In this document: piece after piece, positions 34,432-42,985 of the stretch | Numbering within the stretch: position 1 is the first letter of the stretch | How the letters are laid out: each line of letters opens with the position of its first letter | NCBI RefSeq assembly: GCF_001562275.1 | Contig: NZ_CP014304.1 | Coordinates: 310,001-374,000, forward strand | Origin: Hymenobacter sp. PAMC 26628 | Lineage (GTDB): Bacteria > Bacteroidota > Bacteroidia > Cytophagales > Hymenobacteraceae | Length of the DNA stretch: 64,000 nt | Direction of reading: 5' to 3' | Notes under the pieces: model-generated | The model's input: only the letters and a program-made list of their open reading frames with translations | Told to the model about the DNA's origin: nothing | Databases searched by the model: none | Made by a program: the position numbers and the translations under genes

Positions 34432-37400
34432 CTACACCGGTACGCTCAGGCGCACGGCGGTGCCCCGGCCGGGGGCTGAGGTGAGGGTAAGCACGGCGTG
34501 CAGGGCGGCGGCGCGCGCGCGCATGTTGGGCAGGCCGTTGCCGCTGCCCTGGGCGGGCGCGGTGGGCGCGAAGCCCACGCCGTCGTCCTCTACTACCAGC
34601 AGCAGGTGGCCGGGGGGGCAGGTGAGGGCCACGCGGGCCTGCTGGCAGTGGGCATACTTGGCCAAGTTGTTCACGGCTTCCTTGAAGAGCAGGAAAAACT
34701 CGCGGCGGCGCTCCATGGGCAGGTGCAGGGCCCCCACGGCGGGCGCCACCTCGAAGGCCAGCGCAATGCCGCGGGCCTCCAGCAACTCGGCGGCAAAGGC
34801 CCGCATCCGGGCCGTCACGTCGCCCAGGCCGTCGTGGGCGGGGTTGATGGTCCACACGATGTCGTCGAGGGCGTCGAGCATCTGGCGCGACGAATCCTGG
34901 ATCTGGTGCAGCAGGCCGGCGGCCTGGGCCGGGCGCTGGCCCAGCTGGTGCTGGCGGGCCATTTCGCTGAGCAGGGCAATGCTGCTCAGCGTTGAGCCCA
35001 TGTCGTCGTGCAGGTCGCGGGCGATGCGGTGGCGCACCCGCTCCAGGGCCAGCAGCTGGCCCAGGCGCAGGCGGTAGGCCAGCCAGGCCAGGGCCCCCAC
35101 GGCGCCCGCCGCCAGCGCCCGAAACCACCAGGTGCCGTACCAGGGCGGGGCCACCACCAGCCGCAGGGCGGCCCCGGTGCCGGGCGGCGCGTCGGCCCCG
35201 CGCACCCGGAACGTGTACGGACCGGGGTCGAGGTTGGTGTAGGTAGCCTCGCGCTGCGGGCCGGCGGGCACCCACTCGGGGTCGAAGCCTTCGAGCTGGT
35301 ACACCAGGCGTTGGCGGCCCGCCCCCCGCAGGTCCAGCGCCGCAAAACTGAGCGTAAACACGTAGTCCTGGGGCCCCAGGCGCAGCACGCGGCGCTGGCC
35401 CACGGCCGTATCGGGCAGCGCCACGGGCTGGTTGAGGCGGCGCAGGCCGGTCAGCAGCACCGGCGGGGCGGGCGGCGCCCGCAGCGCCGCGGGCCGGAAG
35501 CCCACCAGCCCAGCCGGCCCCCCAAAGTAGAGGGCGCCGCCGGGGCCCCAGCAGGCCGCGCCGGCGTTGTATTCCTGCTGGGGCAAGCCGTCGCGGGCGT
35601 CGAAGGCCGTGAGGCGGTCGGTGGCCAGGTCGAGGCGGGCCAGGCCGCGGTTGGTGCTCAGCCACAGGGCGCGGGCGGCGGGGTCGGGCAGCAGGGCGTA
35701 CACCACGTCGTTGGGCAGGCCCTGGGCTTCGCCAAACGACGTAAAGCGCCCCGTGGTGGGGTCGTCGAGCCGGCACAGGCCGCCGTCCTCGGTGCCCACC
35801 CACAGGCGGCCGGCGGCATCCACGCACAGGGCCCGCACGAAGTTGCCGGGCAGGCTGCGCTCGTCGCGGGCGTTGGCCTTGAAGGCCGTGAAGCGGCCCG
35901 TGGCGGGGTCGTCGAGCCGGCACAGACCCCCGCCGCCCGTGCCCACCCACAGCCGGCCGGCCCCGTCGCGCAGCACGCAGCGCACGAAGTTGTTGGGCAG
36001 GCCGCGCGGGTCGTTGGCCCGTTGGCGGTACGTGGTGAAGCGCCCGCGGCGCGCGTCGGCCAGCCGGCTCAGGCCGCCCTCGGTGCCCACCCACAGGGCC
36101 CCGTCCAGCGGGTCGCGGTAGAGGCAGCGCACGAAGTCGTCGGCCAGCGCGCCCACCTCGCCCGGCGCGTGGCGAAAGTGCCGGAAGCCCGGGGCCCCCG
36201 GGGCGCGGTAGTCGAGCCCCTGGCGCTGGGTGCCGGCCCACAGGCCCCCGTCGGCATCGGGCAGCACGCAGCGCACGAAGTCATCGGCTAGGCTAGCGGG
36301 GTCCCGCGGGTGGTGGCGCAGGCGCTCGGCCACGGCCCCGGTGCGCGGGTCGAGGCGCAGCAGGCCCTGGCGCTCGGTGCCCACCCACAGGCCCGCGGCG
36401 GCCGGGGCCACCGCCCACACCGGCCCCGTCGGCAGCAGCGCAAAGGGCGAAGGCCGCACGTCGAGCCGGCGCAGGCCCGCGCCGGTGCCCGCCCACAGCT
36501 GGCCGGCGCGGTCGGGGGCCAGGGCCAGCACTTCGCCGGCCAGCCGCAGCGAGTCAGGTGCCGGGGCGGCCAAGGCAGCAGCGGCGGCAGTGGCGCCGGC
36601 CAGGTGGGGGCCCACCGGCCAGTAGCGCAGCCCGGCGGCGGTGGCCACCCAGGCCCCGCCGCGCGCGTCGGCCCACAGGCTGCGCACGGCGGGCTGGCCG
36701 GGGCCCGGCCGCCGCAGCTCGGCGGCGGGGCGGCCGGGCGGCAGGTAGCGCAGGCCGCCGCCCTCGGTACCGGCCCACAGGCCCCCGCCGGGCGCAGCGG
36801 CCAGGGCGCTTAGCGGGGCGGGGCCGGCCGGGCCGTAGCGCGGCTCGGGGCGCAGGGTGCCGGTGGCGGCATCGAAGCGGCAGAGCTGGCCCTCGCCGGT
36901 GCCGGCCCACACGGTGCCGGCCGCGTCGCGGGCCAGGGCCCGCACCGAGTTGCGGCGGGCGGTGCTGGCCGGGGCCCCGCCCGGAGCGCACCAGTAGCGG
37001 CGCAGGCGGTGGGTGGCGGGGGCATAGTGCCAGAGGCCGTTCTCGGTGCCAATCCAGACGCCGCCCGCGGGGTCGGCGAGCAGGGCGTTCACGAAGTAAT
37101 GGGCCGCCGAATCGGAGGGTACGCGGCCGAAGCGCTCGGTGCGCGGGTCGTAGTAGCACACGCCGTCGCCAGTGCCCACCCACAGGCCGCCGCGGGCCGC
37201 GTCGGGGGCCAGGGCCCGCACGAAGTTGCCGGCCAGGGCCCCCCGCCGCCGCGCATCGGCCCGAAACGTGCGGAAGGCGCGGCCGTCGTAGCGGCTCAGC
37301 CCGTCCTGGGTGCCGGCCCACAAAAACCCCTGCCGGTCCTGGACCAGGCACTGCACCGTGTTGTCCGTCAAGCCGTCGGCTGTGCTCAGCAGGGGCGCGG

Positions 37401-37476
37401 GGCCCTGGGCGTGCCCAGCCGTTGCCAGCCCCAGTAGCCCGGCCCATTTCAATGCAACGAAAACCCGAACCCTCAT
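34432..37476 (-). CDS. Two-component sensor kinase with periplasmic beta-propellers (Reg_prop/Y_Y_Y/HisKA_3)
   Basis: The ATG at 37476 (MRVRVFVALKWAGLLGLATA) gives 1014 residues with a signal peptide. Residues ~30-640 are about a dozen two-component propeller repeats (LWVGTGDGVCYYD, LWAGTEGGGLRYL, LWVGTEDGGLCRLDD and others), the sensor of hybrid-type Bacteroidota regulators. A Y_Y_Y domain follows (LVYQLEGFDPEWVPAG, TYTNLDPGPYTFRVRG), then one membrane helix. HisKA_3 has His823 in IARDLHDDMGSTLSS, and the ATPase domain has EAVNNLAKYA and DDGVGFAP. There is no fused receiver, so it signals to the separate regulator downstream. The ligand is unknown; no glycan enzymes adjoin it. Confidence 0.95.
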   Translation of the reverse strand: MRVRVFVALKWAGLLGLATAGHAQGPAPLLSTADGLTDNTVQCLVQDRQGFLWAGTQDGLSRYDGRAFRTFRADARRRGALAGNFVRALAPDAARGGLWVGTGDGVCYYDPRTERFGRVPSDSAAHYFVNALLADPAGGVWIGTENGLWHYAPATHRLRRYWCAPGGAPASTARRNSVRALARDAAGTVWAGTGEGQLCRFDAATGTLRPEPRYGPAGPAPLSALAAAPGGGLWAGTEGGGLRYLPPGRPAAELRRPGPGQPAVRSLWADARGGAWVATAAGLRYWPVGPHLAGATAAAAALAAPAPDSLRLAGEVLALAPDRAGQLWAGTGAGLRRLDVRPSPFALLPTGPVWAVAPAAAGLWVGTERQGLLRLDPRTGAVAERLRHHPRDPASLADDFVRCVLPDADGGLWAGTQRQGLDYRAPGAPGFRHFRHAPGEVGALADDFVRCLYRDPLDGALWVGTEGGLSRLADARRGRFTTYRQRANDPRGLPNNFVRCVLRDGAGRLWVGTGGGGLCRLDDPATGRFTAFKANARDERSLPGNFVRALCVDAAGRLWVGTEDGGLCRLDDPTTGRFTSFGEAQGLPNDVVYALLPDPAARALWLSTNRGLARLDLATDRLTAFDARDGLPQQEYNAGAACWGPGGALYFGGPAGLVGFRPAALRAPPAPPVLLTGLRRLNQPVALPDTAVGQRRVLRLGPQDYVFTLSFAALDLRGAGRQRLVYQLEGFDPEWVPAGPQREATYTNLDPGPYTFRVRGADAPPGTGAALRLVVAPPWYGTWWFRALAAGAVGALAWLAYRLRLGQLLALERVRHRIARDLHDDMGSTLSSIALLSEMARQHQLGQRPAQAAGLLHQIQDSSRQMLDALDDIVWTINPAHDGLGDVTARMRAFAAELLEARGIALAFEVAPAVGALHLPMERRREFFLLFKEAVNNLAKYAHCQQARVALTCPPGHLLLVVEDDGVGFAPTAPAQGSGNGLPNMRARAAALHAVLTLTSAPGRGTAVRLSVPV

Positions 37477-37754
37477 CGTACACCGCTGAAGTAAACGCCT
37501 GACCGGTAAGCCGCTGCCTGAGGCGACGGCTGCCGCAAGGTAGGCCGCAATTCTTACTTCAACGCCGCCCAAAACGCTGGGCGCTAGCGTAGTTGTCGAG
37601 CCAGAGTACCCGGTGCTGTGGAAGGGCGCGGCCCGCCGTGGCTGGGCGAACGCTGAATGGCGTGCTACGCCGTTCTTCGCGCTTTCCGTACGGGCTGTGC
37701 GCTGGCTTGAAAATTGCGCCGGCCAGGGCCCCTGCGCGCCGCGGGCCCCGGCGG

Positions 37755-38249
37755 CTAGCTCACATTTTTCGGGTAGTCGTAGAAGTAGAACTCAGCGTTG
37801 GCGCGGGCCACTTCCTCCCAGCTATCCGTACTGAAGCGCAGGCACACCACGGCCGCCGTGGGCAGCTCGTTGAACGAGCTGGGTGAAAAGGCGTTGGCGG
37901 TATCGGTGATGGTGGGGTTGTGGCCTACCAATAGCGCCGATTCGGCCGCGTCGGGCAGGGCCCGGATGATGGCGAGCAGCGCGTCGGCGTCGGCCCGGTA
38001 GATGGCGGGGTCGACGGTGATTTTTTCGTGCGCGAAGCCCAGCTCGCGGGCCACCAGCACGGCCGTGCTCAGGGCCCGCACCGCCGAGGAGCTCACCAGC
38101 ACGTCGGGCCGGATGCCGCGCTTGGCCAGCGCCTGGCCCATGCGCGGGGCATCGTCGCGGCCCCGGTCGTTGAGCGGGCGCTCCTGGTCGTTCAGGTCGT
38201 CGAAGCTCCAACTCGACTTGGCGTGGCGGAGCAGGTATAGCGTTTTCAT
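37755..38249 (-). CDS. SixA-type histidine phosphatase
   Basis: The 164-residue protein has the RHG motif near its start (MKTLYLLRHAKSSW, His9 is the phosphate-accepting residue), the SSSAVRALSTA segment and LLVGHNPTITD with the second catalytic histidine. This short phosphoglycerate-mutase-like family includes SixA, which dephosphorylates phosphohistidine on signalling proteins. A two-component pair lies just downstream on the same strand, but a link is only suggestive. The end matches the usual family length. Confidence 0.93.
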   Translation of the reverse strand: MKTLYLLRHAKSSWSFDDLNDQERPLNDRGRDDAPRMGQALAKRGIRPDVLVSSSAVRALSTAVLVARELGFAHEKITVDPAIYRADADALLAIIRALPDAAESALLVGHNPTITDTANAFSPSSFNELPTAAVVCLRFSTDSWEEVARANAEFYFYDYPKNVS

Positions 38250-38272
38250 GGCGCGAAGCTAGGCCGGCGGCA

Positions 38273-39592
38273 TTAATCCCAGGTTTCCCTGGTCAGCACT
38301 TCTCGGATTTCGGCAAACAGCGGCCGCTCGCCCACCGCCGGCTGGGCGCAGCGGGCCTGCAAATCCCACAGCGGTTGCAGGGCAGCGGCTGGGGCCCCGC
38401 AGCGCGCCAGCAGTTCTTCGAGCAGGCAGCCGAAGGCGCGCACCTCCAGGCGCTGCAAGGCCAGGGCCGTGGGGCTGTCGGGGGCAAAAAAGCAGGCCGC
38501 CCCAAAGTCGCCCAGCAGGCAGTCGCCGGCGCCAGTGTTCAGGATGTTGTGGGCGTACAAGTCGCCGTGCAGCACGCCCTGCGCATGCAAGTGCGCAGCT
38601 GCCGAAGCCACGCCGTGGGCCAGCCGCACGGCGGCCTCCAGCGCGAAAGCGGTGCCGGGCGCGTACACGTCGCGGGTGCAGGTGGCCAAGCTGGGCGGCC
38701 CGGCCAGGTTGCCAAAGGCGGGGTCAATCAAGGCCATAACCAGGCCCTCGGCCCCCGCCGGGTGGTCGATGATTTGGCCGCGGACTTCGATGAGGTGGGG
38801 GTGGGCCCCGGCGCTGATGCAGGCAGCCATCTCGCTGTGCGGCAAGCCGTCACTAGTCACGGCGCCCTTGAAGAGCTTCACGGCCACGTCGGCGGCCGGG
38901 GCCCCCAGCGGGTGCCAGCGGGCCCGATAAATGACGCCCGACGCGCCCTCGCCCAGCTGCTCTGCCAGCGCCAGGCTGTGCCATTCGATGGCCGCAATGG
39001 GGTGGCGGGCCAGGGCGGCGGCCTCGGCCTCGGCGCAAAAGGGGTTGCCGGCGTAGGCCAGCCAGGCCAGCCGGGGCAGGGCCAGCAGCCAGGCCGGCAG
39101 GGCCCCGAAGCGGTTCGCGGCGATGCGCAACAGCTCGAGCCGGGTGCAAGCGGCCAGCGCATCGGGCAGGTGCGTGAGGCGGTTGCCGGCCAGCATCAGC
39201 TTTTGCAGCTGGTGGCACTGGCCCAGCTCGGGCGGCAGGCTTTCGAGCTGGTTATCGGTCAGGATGAGCCAGCGCAGCGCCGGCGTGAGGGCCCCCGCGG
39301 GCAGCCGCCGAATCTGGTTGGCCTTGAAACCCACCATGCTCAGCTGCGGGCACTGCCCCAGCACGGCCGGCACTTCGGTGAACAAATTATCGGAGCAAAA
39401 CAGCACCCGCAGCCGGTGCAGGCGCCCAAAATCGGCGGGTAAGGCTGCGAGGCGGTTGCCCGATAGGTTGAGGATTTCGAGCGTGTCGGCCAACTCGAAA
39501 ATCTCGGGGGGGAATTCCGTCAGGTCCGCCGCCAGGTTGAGGCGGGTGGCGCCGGCCAGCTGCCCGGCGCGGAGTTGGGCAAGGGTGTGCAT
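38273..39592 (-). CDS. Leucine-rich repeat protein fused to a protein kinase domain
   Basis: The ATG at 39592 (MHTLAQLRAGQLAGATRLNL) gives 439 residues. Residues 15-200 are seven or eight leucine-rich repeats of the LPxxLxxLxxLxxLxLxxNxL type. Residues 210-439 form a kinase domain: glycine loop LGEGASGVIYRARW, Lys239 in VAVKLFKG, catalytic loop LHGDLYAHNIL (Asp344) and the DFG motif GDFGAACFF (Asp362). The activation segment is short. The combination is common as a single gene in Bacteroidota, with unknown targets. The protein is cytoplasmic, with no signal or membrane helix. Confidence 0.93.
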   Translation of the reverse strand: MHTLAQLRAGQLAGATRLNLAADLTEFPPEIFELADTLEILNLSGNRLAALPADFGRLHRLRVLFCSDNLFTEVPAVLGQCPQLSMVGFKANQIRRLPAGALTPALRWLILTDNQLESLPPELGQCHQLQKLMLAGNRLTHLPDALAACTRLELLRIAANRFGALPAWLLALPRLAWLAYAGNPFCAEAEAAALARHPIAAIEWHSLALAEQLGEGASGVIYRARWHPLGAPAADVAVKLFKGAVTSDGLPHSEMAACISAGAHPHLIEVRGQIIDHPAGAEGLVMALIDPAFGNLAGPPSLATCTRDVYAPGTAFALEAAVRLAHGVASAAAHLHAQGVLHGDLYAHNILNTGAGDCLLGDFGAACFFAPDSPTALALQRLEVRAFGCLLEELLARCGAPAAALQPLWDLQARCAQPAVGERPLFAEIREVLTRETWD

Positions 39593-39920
39593 GGCGCAAA
39601 GGTCGGGTGCAATCGGTGCGGGCGCCCGGTTGGGCCAATGCGGGCAATTGCGGCACAAAATGTGTTAATAAACACAAAATATGTTAACAAATAGGTATTT
39701 AGGAAATCTAAGCTTATTTTTGAAAAGCGACGAACGGTGCTTATTCTGTATTTTCTTGAAAAATTCCAAGCTTTGGAGTTGAGCAAAAATCCGCGCAAGG
39801 GTTGCAGCACGGCCACCGCGCGGCTCCCGATGGGGGCCTTTTTATAGCTGTTTCTATATTTTTTCACACGGCCTGTTGTTTGCCAAGGGAGGCGAAGCAG
39901 GCCATTTTCAACGAAGCGGT
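39593..39920. promoter_or_regulatory. Divergent promoter region with a 17-bp direct repeat
   Basis: An AT-rich region separates the divergent LRR-kinase and oxygenase genes. ACAAAATGTGTTAATAA at 39655-39671 recurs as ACAAAATATGTTAACAA at 39674-39690, a period of 19 bp (about two helical turns), some 65-100 bases upstream of the kinase start. This is a plausible regulator site. No gene is seen in the rest. Confidence 0.55.
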
Positions 39921-40856
39921 ATGAGTATTATCTACTTTGATTCGGCCCTGCCCGAGCCCCAGGTGCGCCAGAAGCTCTACGAGGGCGACCTATTTGTGTA
40001 CTCGCCCCGCCCGAGTGTGCTGGCCCTGTGCGACTTTGCCCGCTCCCTCACCGAGGAGGCGTTTGGCAATGTGCACCCCACGCTGGCCCAGCACCACTTG
40101 GCTCCCGACGAGTACACCCGGATCCTGAATCAGCTGAAACCTAAATTCATTAACCATCCGCACTCGAAGCAACTCATCCAGAACATCTTGCGCGAAATGG
40201 GTTTCGACCTGGACAAGACGTACTTCGACGTGCCCCGGATGCGCACCGCTACCAGCCACGGCTACCTCACCACCGGCATCGCCTACTCGTTCGATCCGCA
40301 CCGCGACACGTGGTTCTCAGCCCCGATGAACCAGCTGAACTGGTGGATTCCGATGTACGACATCGAGGCCGACAACTGCCTCACGTTTTTCCCCAGCTAC
40401 TGGGACCAGCCGGTGCGCAACGAATCGGGCGGCTATGACTGCCGCGACTGGTACGCCGAAAGCCGGCGCATTCAGGCCGGGGGCCTCAAGGACGAGCGCA
40501 AGCGCCCGTGCCCGCTCGACCCCGTGGACCACAACCACGAGCTGCGGCTGGTGGGCCAGGTGGGGGGCCTCATCCTGTTCTCGGGGGCCCACTTGCACGG
40601 CACCGTGCCCAACACCACCAACTGCACCCGGTTTAGCATCGATTTCCGTACCGTGCACCTCGACGACGTGGCCACTCGCACCGCCGCCCCCAACGTGGAC
40701 ACTCGCTGCACCGGCACGCTGCTGGGTGATTTCCTGCACCCCATTACGCTGGCCCCCGTGGCCGACGAATTAATTGCCCGCTACGAACCCGGCACGCCGG
40801 TGCGAACCGAAAAAACGCCCCCCGTACGCCCCAAAATTGGGGTCCCGGCCCGGTAG
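39921..40856 (+). CDS. 2-oxoglutarate/Fe(II)-dependent oxygenase-like protein (phytanoyl-CoA dioxygenase type)
   Basis: The ATG at 39921 (MSIIYFDSALPEPQVRQKLY) gives 311 residues. The jelly-roll iron site looks complete: His127 and Asp129 in FDPHRDTWFSAP, the distal His in GAHLHGTVPN (His224 or His226), and Arg237 in CTRFSIDFRTV for the 2-oxoglutarate carboxylate. Intervening WWIPMYDIEADNCLTFFPSY is typical of the PhyH-like family. The substrate is unknown; related proteins hydroxylate small secondary metabolites. A strong terminator follows. Confidence 0.8.
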   Translation: MSIIYFDSALPEPQVRQKLYEGDLFVYSPRPSVLALCDFARSLTEEAFGNVHPTLAQHHLAPDEYTRILNQLKPKFINHPHSKQLIQNILREMGFDLDKTYFDVPRMRTATSHGYLTTGIAYSFDPHRDTWFSAPMNQLNWWIPMYDIEADNCLTFFPSYWDQPVRNESGGYDCRDWYAESRRIQAGGLKDERKRPCPLDPVDHNHELRLVGQVGGLILFSGAHLHGTVPNTTNCTRFSIDFRTVHLDDVATRTAAPNVDTRCTGTLLGDFLHPITLAPVADELIARYEPGTPVRTEKTPPVRPKIGVPAR

Positions 40857-40873
40857 CTCGGCGCCCCGTTCTT

Positions 40874-40923
40874 TTAGCCAAAACCCCGCCGTGCGTAACC
40901 AAGCACGGCGGGGTTTTGGCTAA
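40874..40923. terminator. Strong intrinsic terminator
   Basis: TTAGCCAAAACCCCGCCGTG and its complement form a stem of about 20 bp around an 8-base loop, with A/T flanks. It lies 17 bases after the oxygenase stop and between convergent genes. Confidence 0.92.
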
Positions 40924-40980
40924 AAAAGGTAGTTTAGGCCGTTAGATGAGCATGACCGGCTTATTAATTTAAACAGCTTC

Positions 40981-42198
40981 CTAGCTGACGCTGTGGAACA
41001 GCCGGCTCCAGCGGACTTTGTGGAGGAAATCGGCGTAGGGGTCCACCGAGAGCCACACGAGTACGGCCTTGCCCACCACGTGGTCTTCGGGTACGAAGCC
41101 CCAGAAGCGCGAGTCGAGCGAGTTGTGGCGGTTGTCGCCCATCATGAAGTAGTAGTTCTGCTTGAACGTGTAGCTGGTCAGGGGCTTGCCGCTTTGCAGG
41201 ATAGTGAGGGCGTGGCCGGTGGCACGCAGGGCGATGCCCTCGTTGTGCTCGTAGCGCAGGATGAGCTTGTAGTAAACGGCCGCGTTTTGGGGGGTGAGCT
41301 GCACGGTTTGGCCTTGCTTCGGCACCGCCAGGGGCCCGTAGCTGTCCTGGTTCCAGTGGCGCAGGCCGGGCGTGGCGGGCGCTACCTCGGTAGCGGGGTA
41401 GTCGGGGTTGTCGGGGAAGAGCGCGGGGCCCCAGGGCGCGGGCTGGCCGGCGGGCTCCACCTCGGCCACCACGCCGCGCACGTAGGGCTGAGCCCGAAAA
41501 AACGCCGCCGCGGCGGGCGTGCAGTCCACCTCGTAGCCGGGGCCGTAGCGCGCGTCGTTTTGCAGCGCGGGCTTGCCCTCGTTGTCGTAAATCAGCTGGT
41601 CGTCGGCCGTCAGGTGGTAGTCCACCACGCCTTGGGCGCGGAAATCGCGCTGCACGTCGTCGTTGTTTTCGGTGGTCTGGATGAAGTACTTGTGCTCCAG
41701 TGCGCCCTGCCCGGGGGCTGGCTGGCCATTCACCAATAGCTGGCCGGCGCGCAGCTCGAACTGGTCGCCGGCCACGGCCACGCAGCGCTTGATGTAGTTG
41801 TCGCGCAAGTCGGCCGGGTACTGCGCCTCAAACGGCACGTGAAACACCACCACGTCGTTGCGCTTGATTTTCGAGAAGCCCGGGAAGCGGAACGTGGGCA
41901 GTTGAATCAGGTCGGAGTAGCTTTTCAGGTGAAATAGGGGGTCCGTTTGGTGCGTGAGCGGCACTTGCAGCGGCGTTTGCGGGGTGATGGGGCCGTAGTG
42001 CAACTTGCTCACCACTAAGTATTCGCCTACTAGCAGCGTGCCCTCCATGCTGGGCGAAGGGATGACGTAGGCCTCGGCCGCCGACCAGCGGAAAATGCTG
42101 GCCACCACCACGGCGAACAGCAGCGAGTCGGCCCACTCGCGGGCGGTGCTTTTGGGCGGGGCGGGGGGCCCGGCGGGCTTCTTTCTAAAAAATGCCAT
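40981..42198 (-). CDS. lepB: Signal peptidase I
   Basis: The 405-residue protein has one N-terminal membrane helix (DSLLFAVVVASIFRW) and the S26A catalytic pair: Ser50 in IPSPSMEGTLLVGEY and Lys137 in DNYIKRCVAVAGDQ. The C-terminal box MMGDNRHNSLDSRFWGFVP is intact. It is longer than the E. coli enzyme because of an insertion of about 130 residues between boxes D and E, common in Bacteroidota. It cleaves Sec signal peptides at the periplasmic face. Its stop is followed at once by an AAGCTGTTT repeat sequence. Confidence 0.96.
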   Translation of the reverse strand: MAFFRKKPAGPPAPPKSTAREWADSLLFAVVVASIFRWSAAEAYVIPSPSMEGTLLVGEYLVVSKLHYGPITPQTPLQVPLTHQTDPLFHLKSYSDLIQLPTFRFPGFSKIKRNDVVVFHVPFEAQYPADLRDNYIKRCVAVAGDQFELRAGQLLVNGQPAPGQGALEHKYFIQTTENNDDVQRDFRAQGVVDYHLTADDQLIYDNEGKPALQNDARYGPGYEVDCTPAAAAFFRAQPYVRGVVAEVEPAGQPAPWGPALFPDNPDYPATEVAPATPGLRHWNQDSYGPLAVPKQGQTVQLTPQNAAVYYKLILRYEHNEGIALRATGHALTILQSGKPLTSYTFKQNYYFMMGDNRHNSLDSRFWGFVPEDHVVGKAVLVWLSVDPYADFLHKVRWSRLFHSVS

Positions 42199-42326
42199 GC
42201 GGAGGAGGGGTTAGGGGAAAACAGAACGCCCAAGGTATCGGAATATTTCGTCCGTTCGCTATTCAAATCAGGGCCGGGATCTTATTTTCTAGAAGCTGTT
42301 TGGGCTATTAAAAAAACGGGCAGTAG

Positions 42327-42477
42327 TCTAAAACGGGGTGGTCCGGCGAATTGCCCGAAGGGCTTCGTCGGGCCACTCTTATAATTGAACAGGGGGCCCG
42401 GGAATTGAACAGTGATTCCGGGGCATCGCCAGAGTGGCCCGACGACAGAAAAATTCGCCGGACCACCCCGTTTTAGA
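42327..42477. repeat. MITE-like element with ~47-bp inverted repeats
   Basis: The arms 42327-42379 and 42431-42477 pair nearly perfectly from the outside (TCTAAAACGGGGTGGTCCGG) to the inside (GTCGGGCCACTCT), with a short mismatched patch in the middle. About 50 bases separate them. There is no coding capacity. Fragments of another repeat (AGAAGCTGTTTGGG on one side, AGCATGACAGCCG on the other) flank it, so it may have inserted into that repeat. Confidence 0.8.
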
Positions 42478-42598
42478 CCGTCGCCAGATAAGCATGACAG
42501 CCGTGCCCTTCGCCGGGGCCCCACAAAAAAGCCTGCCGTTCGTGGTTGTGAACCACGGGCGGCAGGCGGGCATTGCGAGCAAAAGGCCCATTAACCGC

Positions 42599-42850
42599 TT
42601 AAAACGCGGTGTCTTTGTTCTTGATCCGCTTGTAGAGGTAGAAAACGCCGGCGGCCAGCAACGCGCCGCTCAGCACCCGGTGGCGCGCGGTGAAGCCTTT
42701 GGCCACGTCGCCGCCGGTCTTGTCGCCGCCGAATATGGCCGATGCCATGTCGCCCAGCGTGCTGCCGGGCGTGGCGCTGTTGTTGCCACCGAAAATGGAA
42801 GATACGATGCCGCCCAGCGTGCCGCTCGGCGTATTGTTGTTGTCGCTCAT
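42599..42850 (-). CDS. Small repeat protein with one membrane helix
   Basis: The 83-residue protein contains two tandem copies of a Gly-rich unit (TPSGTLGGIVSSIFGGNNSA and TPGSTLGDMASAIFGGDKTG) followed by one hydrophobic helix (LSGALLAAGVFYLYKRIKN). The internal duplication and clean ATG support a real gene. No family is known to me. It lies between signal peptidase I and an M28 peptidase, with its own short upstream gap. Confidence 0.75.
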   Translation of the reverse strand: MSDNNNTPSGTLGGIVSSIFGGNNSATPGSTLGDMASAIFGGDKTGGDVAKGFTARHRVLSGALLAAGVFYLYKRIKNKDTAF

Positions 42851-42985
42851 CAGTGAAAGAGGTTTAAGGTTAAGATGGGCTTTTTACGCGGGGGGTGCGG
42901 CTGGCGTTGCCTGCCCCTGGGCGGTTCATTTCCTACATTCGCGGCGGGGGCCCTTGCCGGGTCCGGTTATCACTTTCTCTACTTC

